Of a DNA stretch of 55,456 nt, positions 1 to 8,000 are shown one piece after another (the stretch's first letter is position 1; each line of letters opens with the position of its first letter). This DNA is from QYQD01 sp040754095 (GTDB lineage Bacteria > Desulfobacterota > QYQD01). The translations under genes and the position numbers were made by a program. The notes under the pieces are model-generated. The model worked only from the letters and a program-made list of their open reading frames with translations. It did no database searches and had not been told where the DNA came from. Where the stretch lies: positions 1-55,456 of the forward strand of contig JBFMFO010000017.1 in the NCBI GenBank assembly GCA_040754095.1, given 5' to 3'.

Positions 1-110
1 TTTTACAACCGTATCCGGAGACACTCAGCTATAGGCAACGTTGCTCCGGCTGTATTCGCACAGAAATATTTTATTAAAAGGAGAGCTGCCTAAAGTGGCC
101 CTGTCCACTA

Positions 111-563
111 TTGACAGTACACCCCAGGGTTCTCCCAGAAGCAGGATTGGATGAATCCATACTTGATCCTTCCTTATTTAAATGGGGGTCACCTAAAAGA
201 TCTCTTCAAGAGTTGCGATCCATTGCATCTGAGAAAAAATTGACTGGACCAGGTTGGGAAGGCGATGAAATCGAAGTTGAATGGTCTGAGGTCATCTTTG
301 ATACTATCAAGAAAAAGTCGAAAAAGTTGATCTCAAAAGGATTTGAAAGATACTGTGAGAACTGGCTCTCAATATATGACAATGTAAATTCTTTTGCTCT
401 CGACATTGATAAATCAAGTTCCATATTATTTAAGCGACTTCAGGGATACTGGTCAAAGGATGCTTTTGATAAAATTTATGTGGAGACAGGTGAATTGATT
501 TTAAGAATTTCTAAAGAAGATACTACAAAAATACCTCTAAATGACGTTTGGAAGAAAAACTAA
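111..563 (+). CDS. Hypothetical protein (start uncertain)
   Basis: I do not recognise this ~150-residue protein. It is charged and probably soluble, with a Lys-rich stretch near residues 67-75 and no signal peptide or membrane segment. The first usable start in frame is a TTG at 111 with no good ribosome binding site in front of it. An AAGGAG lies at 78-83, just after an in-frame stop, but no standard start codon follows it at normal spacing. The reading frame may therefore be a 5'-damaged gene. Its stop is followed 22 nt later by an attC-like site, which is where the site sits in an integron gene cassette. The base composition is more AT-rich than the housekeeping genes downstream. The coding call rests on length and codon pattern only. 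Confidence 0.5.
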   Translation: MTVHPRVLPEAGLDESILDPSLFKWGSPKRSLQELRSIASEKKLTGPGWEGDEIEVEWSEVIFDTIKKKSKKLISKGFERYCENWLSIYDNVNSFALDIDKSSSILFKRLQGYWSKDAFDKIYVETGELILRISKEDTTKIPLNDVWKKN

Positions 564-584
564 TCAGAAATATTATTAAAAAAC

Positions 585-649
585 ACCCAACAAGTTATTT
601 CATTTCAGCGGAGCGCAAAAAGCCATGTCCGTTGAAGAGCACGTTAGGC
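585..649 (+). other. Integron attC-like recombination site
   Basis: The 65-bp segment has the four-box order of an attC site. The outer boxes are ACCCAAC at 585-591, fitting RYYYAAC, and GTTAGGC at 643-649, fitting GTTRRRY. The inner boxes are TTCAGCGGA at 604-612 and TCCGTTGAA at 628-636; the second is the reverse complement of the first apart from one base. It lies between the stop of the upstream ORF and an ATG seven bases downstream, the usual cassette position. No integrase gene is visible in this window. The spacing between outer and inner boxes is unequal (12 and 6 nt), so this is a strong resemblance rather than proof. Confidence 0.55.
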
Positions 650-655
650 AATAAC

Positions 656-1204
656 ATGAAAAAATATGTCTGGTGGATATTAGTCATTATTATAGTCCTT
701 GCCATTATAGGTGGCTATATCTATCGCCGAGTCAACGATCCATTCAGGGAGACTCAGAAAATACTTACCCGAGACACCCTTGACTGGTACTATAAGCACT
801 GGAGCATTACGGAATCAGACGTTGGTCAATTCCGCCCAAAGAAAGAACAAGACTGGCTGGCTAAAAACCTAAAGATAGCATGGGGCTTACCTTCTGAACT
901 CATCTTTGATTATGAAGAGGTGGAGTTCCACGATATTTCCTACGACGAACTTGTATTCAAGCACATGATATTCTTTCGGTATCCGCAGGACGGCCCCGTC
1001 GTCGTAACCGAAACTTACTTCTGTGATTTTAAAGCTAAAATTCCTGTTCCATTAAAAAGAACTATCCTTGATACGAGGAGAACTGGACGGAAGGTTTCTT
1101 ATGAATTCCTCTGGAACGGTAATTTTCAGACATACATGAAATATAACTTCGACCTTGACATTAAGGGAACTGTTCAACAACAGGAGTCACTCGGCAAAAG
1201 GTAG
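656..1204 (+). CDS. Hypothetical membrane-anchored protein
   Basis: A 182-residue protein of unknown function. The ATG at 656 is chosen because it starts directly before a clear N-terminal membrane segment: MKKYVWW, then about 18 Ile/Val/Leu-rich residues, then Tyr-Arg-Arg. The longer in-frame extension to 548 would read through the attC-like site. The rest (about residues 27-182) is predicted to be a soluble domain, most likely outside the cytoplasm, rich in aromatic residues and acidic patches. There is no lipobox and no recognised motif. If the upstream site is a real attC, this would be a cassette gene. No matching site follows it at 1205-1420. Confidence 0.55.
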   Translation: MKKYVWWILVIIIVLAIIGGYIYRRVNDPFRETQKILTRDTLDWYYKHWSITESDVGQFRPKKEQDWLAKNLKIAWGLPSELIFDYEEVEFHDISYDELVFKHMIFFRYPQDGPVVVTETYFCDFKAKIPVPLKRTILDTRRTGRKVSYEFLWNGNFQTYMKYNFDLDIKGTVQQQESLGKR

Positions 1205-1420
1205 GTGCCTCGCACTTATCCCTCGCGGGCAATCCCTATTAGGATAAGGATTTAGGCGGGAGGGTTAAGGGATGGAGGCTTAGAGGTAAGCCATTAACAA
1301 GGGACATGTACCAGCAAGACGTTGTTTCTCAGATTGTTTTTCTTTTGATTTGAAAAAGAGTGTAAAAGAAGTAAACTCCGTCAGTATTGCATAAGCGATT
1401 GGATAGAAGACGGATGGGTG

Positions 1421-1735
1421 TTATGCAACGTAAGAAACAAGGTCCCAGTCAAGGTGGAGGTCTGTGGAATGGCCTACTTTCCTCGATCCTTTCAGCAAGG
1501 CTTTCGCCAGTTTTCGAAGATCATTACTGTCAAGCTTGGGCGATCTCCCCGGTGCCTGCCTGGCGAGAATGCCCTTTTCATCCTTTTGGCGGTGTGTTGC
1601 TTCCCAGCGACGCATGCTACGGCGATCTAGACCAAGCATGGTGGCTACATCAACAGGTTGGTATCCTTCCCGTAGAAGAGAGATGGCACGCTGACGACGT
1701 TGTTCCAATTCCTTTGGGCCTCCATGAGGTCTCAT
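1421..1735 (-). pseudogene. IS630-family transposase, N-terminal fragment
   Basis: The 104-residue product has the N-terminal helix-turn-helix region of IS630-type transposases: an Arg-rich start, LLREGYQPVDVATMLGLD (helix-turn-helix), RRSMRRWE, and a QAPGRSPKLD linker followed by the second helical region ending KALLKG. Full IS630 transposases run to roughly 330-350 residues and carry a DDE catalytic domain, which is absent. The frame ends at a TAA soon after the KALLKG segment, and I see no continuation in the other frames. The start has a good AGGAGGT site. It is a dead remnant and shows past IS activity in this accessory patch. Confidence 0.75.
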
Positions 1736-1737
1736 TT

Positions 1738-1782
1738 TTACCTCCTGCTCAAAGTATAGGACGTTAATTATACAGGAGGTAA
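1738..1782. repeat. Inverted repeat beside the IS630 remnant
   Basis: TTACCTCCTG at 1738-1747 and CAGGAGGTAA at 1773-1782 are a perfect 10-bp inverted repeat with a 25-nt spacer. The left arm contains the ribosome binding site of the transposase remnant. It may be part of an old IS end, but no partner was found at the other side of the fragment. Confidence 0.4.
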
Positions 1783-1803
1783 TAGTTCGGAGATGATCCC
1801 AAA

Positions 1804-2742
1804 ATGATTATATGCTCAGGATGTAATACGAGATCTAATTATTTCACTACATTGTGGAAGAGTGTAATTAGCCCAAAGCAAAAAAGGTGGACAAAATACT
1901 CTCTGATTCCATTATCGTCATTCTCTAATTCATTTTGTCCAAATTGCTCAACCGTTGTTGAAAAAATAAACTTAATAATGGCTAAGGGCGATTTAAATGC
2001 TTTTCTTGGCGAAATAAAAAAGGGAGATTTACATTCTTTGATCGCTTTTTCTGTTTATGCTGATAGAAAAATTGATGAAGGTATAGGCTACTGGTATAAA
2101 CACGAATATAAAGATTTTGACAAGGGATTTCTAATATTAGGCGAAAAAACGATTGAGGTTTTCTATCAATGGCGAAAAAGAGGTGGGGTAGAGCTAGCAC
2201 CTTTGTTGTCAAAAGAATTTTTCCAAAAAAAATTTTTTACCAACAAGATCAAATCGTTAGGAATTGATACACAAGATTGGAATAAGGCTATGAAAAAAAT
2301 GTTTAGGAAAATGGGCTCAAAACATGATGATGAGCTAATGAAATCCTATTTTAAGTGGCTTCAAGCATTGGAGAATGATTGGATAAAACGTAGATATGAA
2401 AGATTGGTTAAGGTGATTATTGCAACAGTAGCAGAAGATCAAGATAATATTTTCCAGTCCTTAAAGTCTAAAGGGATCTCTTTGACAGAGATCTTAGCTT
2501 CTCTTCTCACTGATGTGAAATTAGCTTTTCAATGGCATCAATATCCAATAGCGCAGATACTTTTCAGGCAAAAAGATCCTCAAGCTGCTACCGCTTTATT
2601 CAATTTCGTTGAAAAGTGGAGTAAAGAAAGGAAATATTTCGACAGAGATAGTGATGATGATCTTATGAGGTCAATACTCAATGAAGAACGTAAAGAGTGG
2701 GTTCAGTTTTGTTATGAAGTACGCTCCTTTTACAGCAAATGA
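1804..2742 (+). CDS. Hypothetical protein with N-terminal zinc-ribbon-like Cys pairs
   Basis: A 312-residue protein of unknown function. Two Cys pairs, CSGC at residues 4-7 and CPNC at about 45-48, could form one zinc ribbon. The remainder is mostly helical and charged, with two Trp/Lys-rich segments and an acidic Asp run near residue 285. There is no signal peptide or membrane segment. The gene is clearly richer in A and T than the housekeeping genes in this window and lies between an IS630 remnant and a Vsr remnant, which suggests horizontal acquisition. ATG at 1804 is the first start in frame, and its binding site is weak. A defence or mobile-element role would fit the setting, but nothing in the sequence shows one. 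Confidence 0.6.
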   Translation: MIICSGCNTRSNYFTTLWKSVISPKQKRWTKYSLIPLSSFSNSFCPNCSTVVEKINLIMAKGDLNAFLGEIKKGDLHSLIAFSVYADRKIDEGIGYWYKHEYKDFDKGFLILGEKTIEVFYQWRKRGGVELAPLLSKEFFQKKFFTNKIKSLGIDTQDWNKAMKKMFRKMGSKHDDELMKSYFKWLQALENDWIKRRYERLVKVIIATVAEDQDNIFQSLKSKGISLTEILASLLTDVKLAFQWHQYPIAQILFRQKDPQAATALFNFVEKWSKERKYFDRDSDDDLMRSILNEERKEWVQFCYEVRSFYSK

Positions 2743-2821
2743 TGTGGTCAAGTAAAAGTGGACACTTTTTTTCATCGGTAAATTCTACTTCAAAGTGCAC
2801 TATTTAAGATAACTAGAAGAC

Positions 2822-2923
2822 ATGAAAATGAAAAGCGGGCGGGTAATTAGAATCTGGGAACATGAAATTAAGTCAGGCAAGCTCAATCAGAAACTGAAAC
2901 GAATAAAAGAGATTGCACAATAA
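2822..2923 (+). pseudogene. Vsr-type DNA mismatch endonuclease, C-terminal remnant
   Basis: The 33 codons from 2822 encode SGRVIRIWEHEIKSGKLNQ plus a Lys/Arg-rich tail. The RVIRIWEHEIK core resembles the C-terminal strand and helix of Vsr very-short-patch repair endonucleases. An in-frame TAA lies four codons before the first ATG (TAA-CTA-GAA-GAC-ATG), and the catalytic N-terminal two thirds is missing. No cytosine methylase gene, its usual partner, is present nearby. I read it as the 3' scar of a lost modification and repair locus. The short length limits certainty. Confidence 0.5.
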
Positions 2924-2957
2924 CACAATAATACGTGCTATTCATGGAGGTGCAACG

Positions 2958-3821
2958 ATGAAGTGCCGGGTCTTACGCTTGGCCAGGACTGTTCTCCTGA
3001 CGTCCCTGATGGCATTCGTTCCTGTCGTTCTGTTTATGCTCGACGGTCATCTTTCCGCCTGCAGCGCCGCTGATGTGCCTGTGATAACCGAGGAGGACAC
3101 GTTCGGTGTCCTTGACGGCGAGTTTTCATTGAACGGCCTCAAGGGCCTCTACCGCTGGAGCATCGAGCAGCGCTGGTCGGGCGGCAAGATGATCATAAGG
3201 GATGACAACACGTTCGGGGTTGCGGACGGAGAGTTCATCGTAAGGGGTTTCAAGTCGGGCTACCACCAGTTTCCCTTCGACGGCAACGCGGAGATCAGGG
3301 GCAGGTCCGAGGAAAAGGGCAGGATATCTTATCTTCCCGACCAGTCGGCGACGGTCACCACTGCCGTCAAGTTTGTATTGGCAAACGGTGCGTTCCACGT
3401 CATGCCTGGGGAAGGGAAGATAAAACTTGAGGTGAAAAACGGATACCTTACGTGTGCGGATGGCACTGCGGTCAGCGTGTTTGCCCTGTGGGTCGATGTC
3501 ATTGAGGGCGAAGACAGGAGGTGGGCGATGGTCAAGTCCGAAAGATACAACGGCATGTGGGTGCCTAAGCCGCTGTACAAGCCGCTGCATTTCGAAAAAA
3601 ACGGAAAGCTGATGGGCGCATACAAGGACGGCAGCATACACTTCGGCCCTGGCCAGTCGGTGACGTTGTACAGCAAACATGAACTCATGCTGCCTGACGG
3701 GACTATTCTCCTTCCCAACGACAACGGGATCTACAAGATAGAGATAAGGGATGGCCTCCCGATCTTTGTTGACGTGAAGGTTTACGAGAGGGTCGGGGAC
3801 GAGGAGCTTTTCAGGAAATAG
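2958..3821 (+). CDS. Secreted protein with tandem TFGVxDGEF repeats
   Basis: A 287-residue exported protein of unknown function. ATG at 2958 is chosen for its GGAGGTG site (2946-2952) and because it begins a signal peptide: a positively charged MKCRVLRLAR region, a hydrophobic core, and a likely cleavage site near Ala-Ala around residue 36. The mature part starts with two related blocks about 37 residues apart, containing DTFGVLDGEFSLNG and NTFGVADGEFIVRG. The rest is rich in Gly, Asp and beta-forming residues, suggesting a beta-sheet periplasmic or cell-surface protein. It stands alone on its strand, 123 bp before the next operon. GC content rises sharply here relative to the preceding ORF, marking the edge of the accessory patch. 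Confidence 0.75.
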   Translation: MKCRVLRLARTVLLTSLMAFVPVVLFMLDGHLSACSAADVPVITEEDTFGVLDGEFSLNGLKGLYRWSIEQRWSGGKMIIRDDNTFGVADGEFIVRGFKSGYHQFPFDGNAEIRGRSEEKGRISYLPDQSATVTTAVKFVLANGAFHVMPGEGKIKLEVKNGYLTCADGTAVSVFALWVDVIEGEDRRWAMVKSERYNGMWVPKPLYKPLHFEKNGKLMGAYKDGSIHFGPGQSVTLYSKHELMLPDGTILLPNDNGIYKIEIRDGLPIFVDVKVYERVGDEELFRK

Positions 3822-3944
3822 CCCGTGAGCTCCGGACGACTATCAGGCAGTTTCCGTGTTTTCCACAATTGACTTGACAGGCAGGGAATGTACAGCGTAA
3901 ATTTATAGCTATTAAAACCATTTTGTGGAGTAAAAGAAGCGCCC

Positions 3945-4118
3945 ATGAAAACAGAAGAGTTGAAGGACAAGATACGCGCCGCCGCAGTAAACAACCGCAT
4001 AGCCTGCGCGGTGGCCTGTAAACTGGCCGAAGAGACCGGTGTGTCACCCGTAGAAGTCGGCAGGCTCATAGACGAACTCAATATAAAGATTGTACAATGT
4101 CAACTGGGGTGTTTTTAG
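3945..4118 (+). CDS. Small conserved-looking protein (57 aa) before radical SAM gene
   Basis: A 57-residue protein starting at ATG 3945 and ending three bases before the radical SAM start codon. It opens MKTEELKDKIRAAA, continues with a CAVACKLAEETGVSPVEVGR segment that looks like a helix-turn-helix fold, and ends with IKIVQCQLGCF, giving four Cys in all. Codon use matches the neighbours and GC is high, supporting a real gene. From memory, similar short proteins ending in CQLGCF occur in deltaproteobacterial genomes, but I cannot verify that here. The near contact with the radical SAM gene suggests co-translation and a shared role. The function is unknown; nucleic-acid binding or cofactor delivery are possible. 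Confidence 0.75.
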   Translation: MKTEELKDKIRAAAVNNRIACAVACKLAEETGVSPVEVGRLIDELNIKIVQCQLGCF

Positions 4119-4121
4119 GTC

Positions 4122-5078
4122 ATGGCCTTTCTGTTCGGCCCGGTTTCTTCCCGCCGCCTGGGTCTTTCCCTGGGTGTTGACTTACTTCCGCCCAAGATAT
4201 GCACCTTTGATTGCATCTATTGCGAGATCGGCCGGACTACGCTCCGTACCGCCAGGCGCAAGGAATATGTCCCAACTTCCGGGGTGTTAAAAGAGGCTGA
4301 AAACTACTTACAGTCCAAGGCAGCAAAAATAGACTATGTGACGGTTACGGCCTCAGGGGAACCGACCCTTCATAGTAAAATAGGAGACATAGTCTCCAGG
4401 CTGAAAGATATATCGCCCAAACCGGTGGCGGTAATAACCAACAGCTCTCTTCTCCATCTCCCGGAGGTAAGACAGGCGCTGCTTAAGGCAGACGTTATCC
4501 TGCCTTCGCTTGATGCGGTAAGGCCGGATACTTTTCGTCGTATCAACCGGCCTATCCGCTCCATCCGCATAGAACAGATTATCAGCGGACTTAAAGACCT
4601 CCGCCAGGAATATACGGGGCAGCTCTGGCTGGAAATACTCTTTGTGCAGGGCATCAATGACCGCCCGGAAGAGGTAGAGGACCTGCAGAAGGCTCTCCAG
4701 GCCATTCAGCCGGACCGCATCCAATTGAACACCGTGGATAGACCGCCGGCTGAAGACTATGCCGCACCCTTAAGCAGCGCCCGGCTGGAGACCATCAGGG
4801 AAGTCTTGGGAGAAAGAGCGGAGGTCATTGTTGACTTTAAGCGCCGTATTCAACAAGGATTCCGCCCTGTTGTGGAAAGCGAAATACTGGCCATGCTGGC
4901 CAGAAGGCCCTGCACGGCAGAGGATATTTGCGGTTTGCTGGATGTCTCACCGGATAAGATCTCAGCCGTTATGGAGTCTTTAATCAAGAAGCATCGGGCA
5001 CAATGTAAGACATATGACCAGCGCGTCTTTTATATCATCCCTGAGCTTAATCTCGATTTAGGGAGGAAGCGCTTATGA
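4122..5078 (+). CDS. Radical SAM protein with C-terminal winged-helix-like domain
   Basis: A 318-residue radical SAM enzyme. The cluster-binding motif is CTFDCIYCE at residues 28-36, a CxxxCxxC arrangement, followed by a SAM-binding TASGEPTLH segment near residue 80. The catalytic barrel occupies roughly residues 10-230. A C-terminal segment (about 245-310) has the pattern of a small winged helix, EILAMLARRPCTAEDICGLL. The substrate is unknown; the family is usually annotated only as radical SAM protein. The stop overlaps the start of the giant activase gene by four bases (ATGA), so the two are translationally coupled. Cytosolic and oxygen-sensitive by family. Confidence 0.88.
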   Translation: MAFLFGPVSSRRLGLSLGVDLLPPKICTFDCIYCEIGRTTLRTARRKEYVPTSGVLKEAENYLQSKAAKIDYVTVTASGEPTLHSKIGDIVSRLKDISPKPVAVITNSSLLHLPEVRQALLKADVILPSLDAVRPDTFRRINRPIRSIRIEQIISGLKDLRQEYTGQLWLEILFVQGINDRPEEVEDLQKALQAIQPDRIQLNTVDRPPAEDYAAPLSSARLETIREVLGERAEVIVDFKRRIQQGFRPVVESEILAMLARRPCTAEDICGLLDVSPDKISAVMESLIKKHRAQCKTYDQRVFYIIPELNLDLGRKRL

Positions 5079-8000
5079 GTGATAAGCTACACTTAGGAGT
5101 AGATGTCGGGTCAGCCAGCGCAAATACGGTTATCATGAATGATAATAAAGAGGTTCTCCTGGAGGAATATACCCGGACCAAGGGACAACCTCTGGAAACG
5201 GTGGCCCGTGTATTAACCGGCGTGTTTTCCCGCTTTCCTGTGGAGAGCATAAAGACCGTTTCGTTTACCGGATCAGGCGGCAGCCTCATGGCCAAACTGT
5301 TAGGAGCTAACTTTACCAATGAGATTATTGCCCAGGCCAGGGCCATATCCTTTTACCATCCGGAGGTACGAACGGTAATCGAGATGGGCGGCGAGGATTC
5401 CAAGCTGATTCTCCTGAAGAACTCGACTGCCGGCATGGAAATAGAAGACTTTGCCATGAACACCCTTTGTGCGGCGGGTACGGGGTCTTTCCTGGATCAA
5501 CAGGCCTCGCGGCTCGGCCTGTCTATTGAGGAGTTCAGCCGCCTCGCCCTGGAATCAAAGGCCCCACCGCGCATTGCCGGCCGTTGCAGTGTCTTTGCCA
5601 AATCCGATATGATACATCTGCAGCAGGAAGCCACGCCGGTGTACGATATTGTCGCCGGCCTCTGCTACGCTATGGCCCGCAATCTGAAGGGCAACATCGG
5701 CAAGGGTAAGAAATTTCATAAGCCTATCTCCTTTCAGGGTGGAGTGGCCGCAAATCTGGGTGTACGCCGGGCCTTTACGGACATCCTGGGACTTGAAGAA
5801 GGAGAGCTGATCATACCCCGGCACTTCCTCTCCATGGGCGCAGTGGGCGCTATCCTCCTGACGCTGGAAGACCCGGCTTATGTACATAAATTCCAGGGGC
5901 TGGAACCGCTTCTTAAGTTTATAAAGGAGAGAAAAACAGATATCCGGTATCATAATCCGTTACGCTTGGCCGACCCGGAACATAAGGTGCCCGCGGGACA
6001 CATCTATAAGGATTCGGAAGTCCAAAAAATCAAGGCGTTTCTGGGAATAGATGTGGGGTCCATAAGCACCAATGTAGTAGCGATCGATGAAGAGAGGCGG
6101 GTTCTGGCCAAACGCTACCTCATGACAGCCGGCCGACCGCTCGATGCCGTCAAGCAGGGCCTGAAGGAGATAGGAGAGGAGATCGGCGACCGGTTGGAGA
6201 TTATCGGGGCCGGGACTACGGGATCCGGGCGCTATCTCACCGGCGACTTTGTCGGAGCTGACATCGTCGTCAATGAAATCACTGCCCAGGCCACGGCGGC
6301 CGCTGATATTGATCCGCAGGTGGATACCATTTTCGAAATAGGCGGGCAGGATTCGAAATATATAAGCCTGCAAAACGGGGCCATCGTTGACTTCCAGATG
6401 AACAAGGTCTGTGCGGCGGGAACCGGCTCTTTTCTGGAAGAACAGGCCGAGCAGTTGGGTATCTCCATCCGGAATGATTTTGGCAAGCTTGCCCTCGAAT
6501 CATCAACGCCCGTCCCCCTGGGGGAAAGATGCACTGTCTTTATGAAATCGGATATAGTGCATTATCAACAGGGAGGAGCCTCCAGGGCTGATCTGGTATC
6601 CGGGCTTTCCTACGCCATCGTACAAAATTACCTGAATAAAGTCGTAGAAGACAGAAAGATCGGCAAGCGCATCTTTTACCAGGGCGGAACCGCGGCCAAC
6701 CTGGGCATTGTGGCCGCCTTTGAAGGTGTCCTGGACCGGGAGATTACCGTTCCCGAGCACCATGAGGTAACCGGGGCCATAGGCGTAGCCATCCTGGCCC
6801 AGAGGGAACGAACCTGGGAGAAAAGCTGCTTCAAGGGCTTTATGCTGAGCGAACGAAACTATACCACAGAATCTTTCGAGTGTAACGGCTGCCCGAACCA
6901 CTGCGAGATCAAAAAGGTATCTATTGAAGGTGAACGTCCGCTATTCTACGGCAGTCGCTGTGAAAAATATGATGTGGACCAGCGGTCGGATAAAGGCGCG
7001 CACCTCCCGGACCTGTTTAAAGAGAGGGATGAATGGCTTTTTAAATCCGGCGAGGGAGTATCTAGGGCAGGTAACCGGGGCCGGGTGGGTATCCCGCGCA
7101 CCCTCTATATGTATGAACTTTTTCCGTACTGGCAGGCCTTTTTCTCGGCTTTGGGCTTTACTGTAGTCCTGTCCGAACCCACCCACAAACAGATGATACA
7201 CAAAGGCCTGGAGCAGATTGTGTCCGAGACCTGTTACCCTATAAAGGTAGCCCACGGGCACGTCCTCAATCTTATAGAAAAAGGCGTTGATTTCCTCTTC
7301 TTGCCCAGCATTATAGAGATGAAACCGAAAGAAGACCCCTTTGACCATGGGTTTGTCTGTCCGTACAACCAGGCCCTGCCCTATATTATGCAATCGGCCA
7401 TCGATTTTAGCAGGCAAAATATACGGGTCTTGCAACCGGTATTGCGATTTGGACGGGAGAGTAAAGATGTTCGCCGGATATTGCGCAAGATGGTTGCCGA
7501 CCTGGGGATTTCTCCTTTCGCAGTATCCCGGGCCTGTCGTGCGGCAGAAGAGGCCCAGGCCGAGTTCTACCGCCGCCTCGAAATGCGCGGGCGGGAAGTC
7601 CTTAATTCCCTTGCCCCCGATGAAAAGGCCGTGGTCATAATCGGGCGTCCTTATACGGCATACGATCCGGGGATTAATCTCAATATAGCGCGTAAACTGA
7701 AAAAGTTGGGAGTCCTGGCCATTCCCATGGATTTTCTCCCTACAGACGATATAGATGTGGAATCAGCCCGGTTTATGTACTGGCGATACGGACAAAGAAT
7801 CATTACTGCCGCGGAGTTAATTCGGGAAAACCCCAACCTTTTTGCCGTGTGCCTGACCTATTTTGCCTGTGGTCCGGATTCCTTTATCCTTCCCTTCTTC
7901 AGGGAAAGACTGCGCGGCAAGCCGTATCTGGAAATAGAGATAGATGAACATAGCGCCGATGCCGGCGCATTGACCCGCCTGGAGGCTTATCTGGACAGCC

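Noticed and set aside
1205..1420. Second attC site after the 182-aa ORF
   Set aside because: No RYYYAAC/GTTRRRY pair with complementary inner boxes was found; GTTAAGG at about 1265 fails the consensus.
3126..3680. Long minus-strand frame opposite the secreted repeat protein
   Set aside because: It is the mirror of a high-GC gene with a good start and signal peptide on the plus strand; the minus frame has no ribosome binding site and an Arg/His/Pro-rich composition typical of shadow frames.
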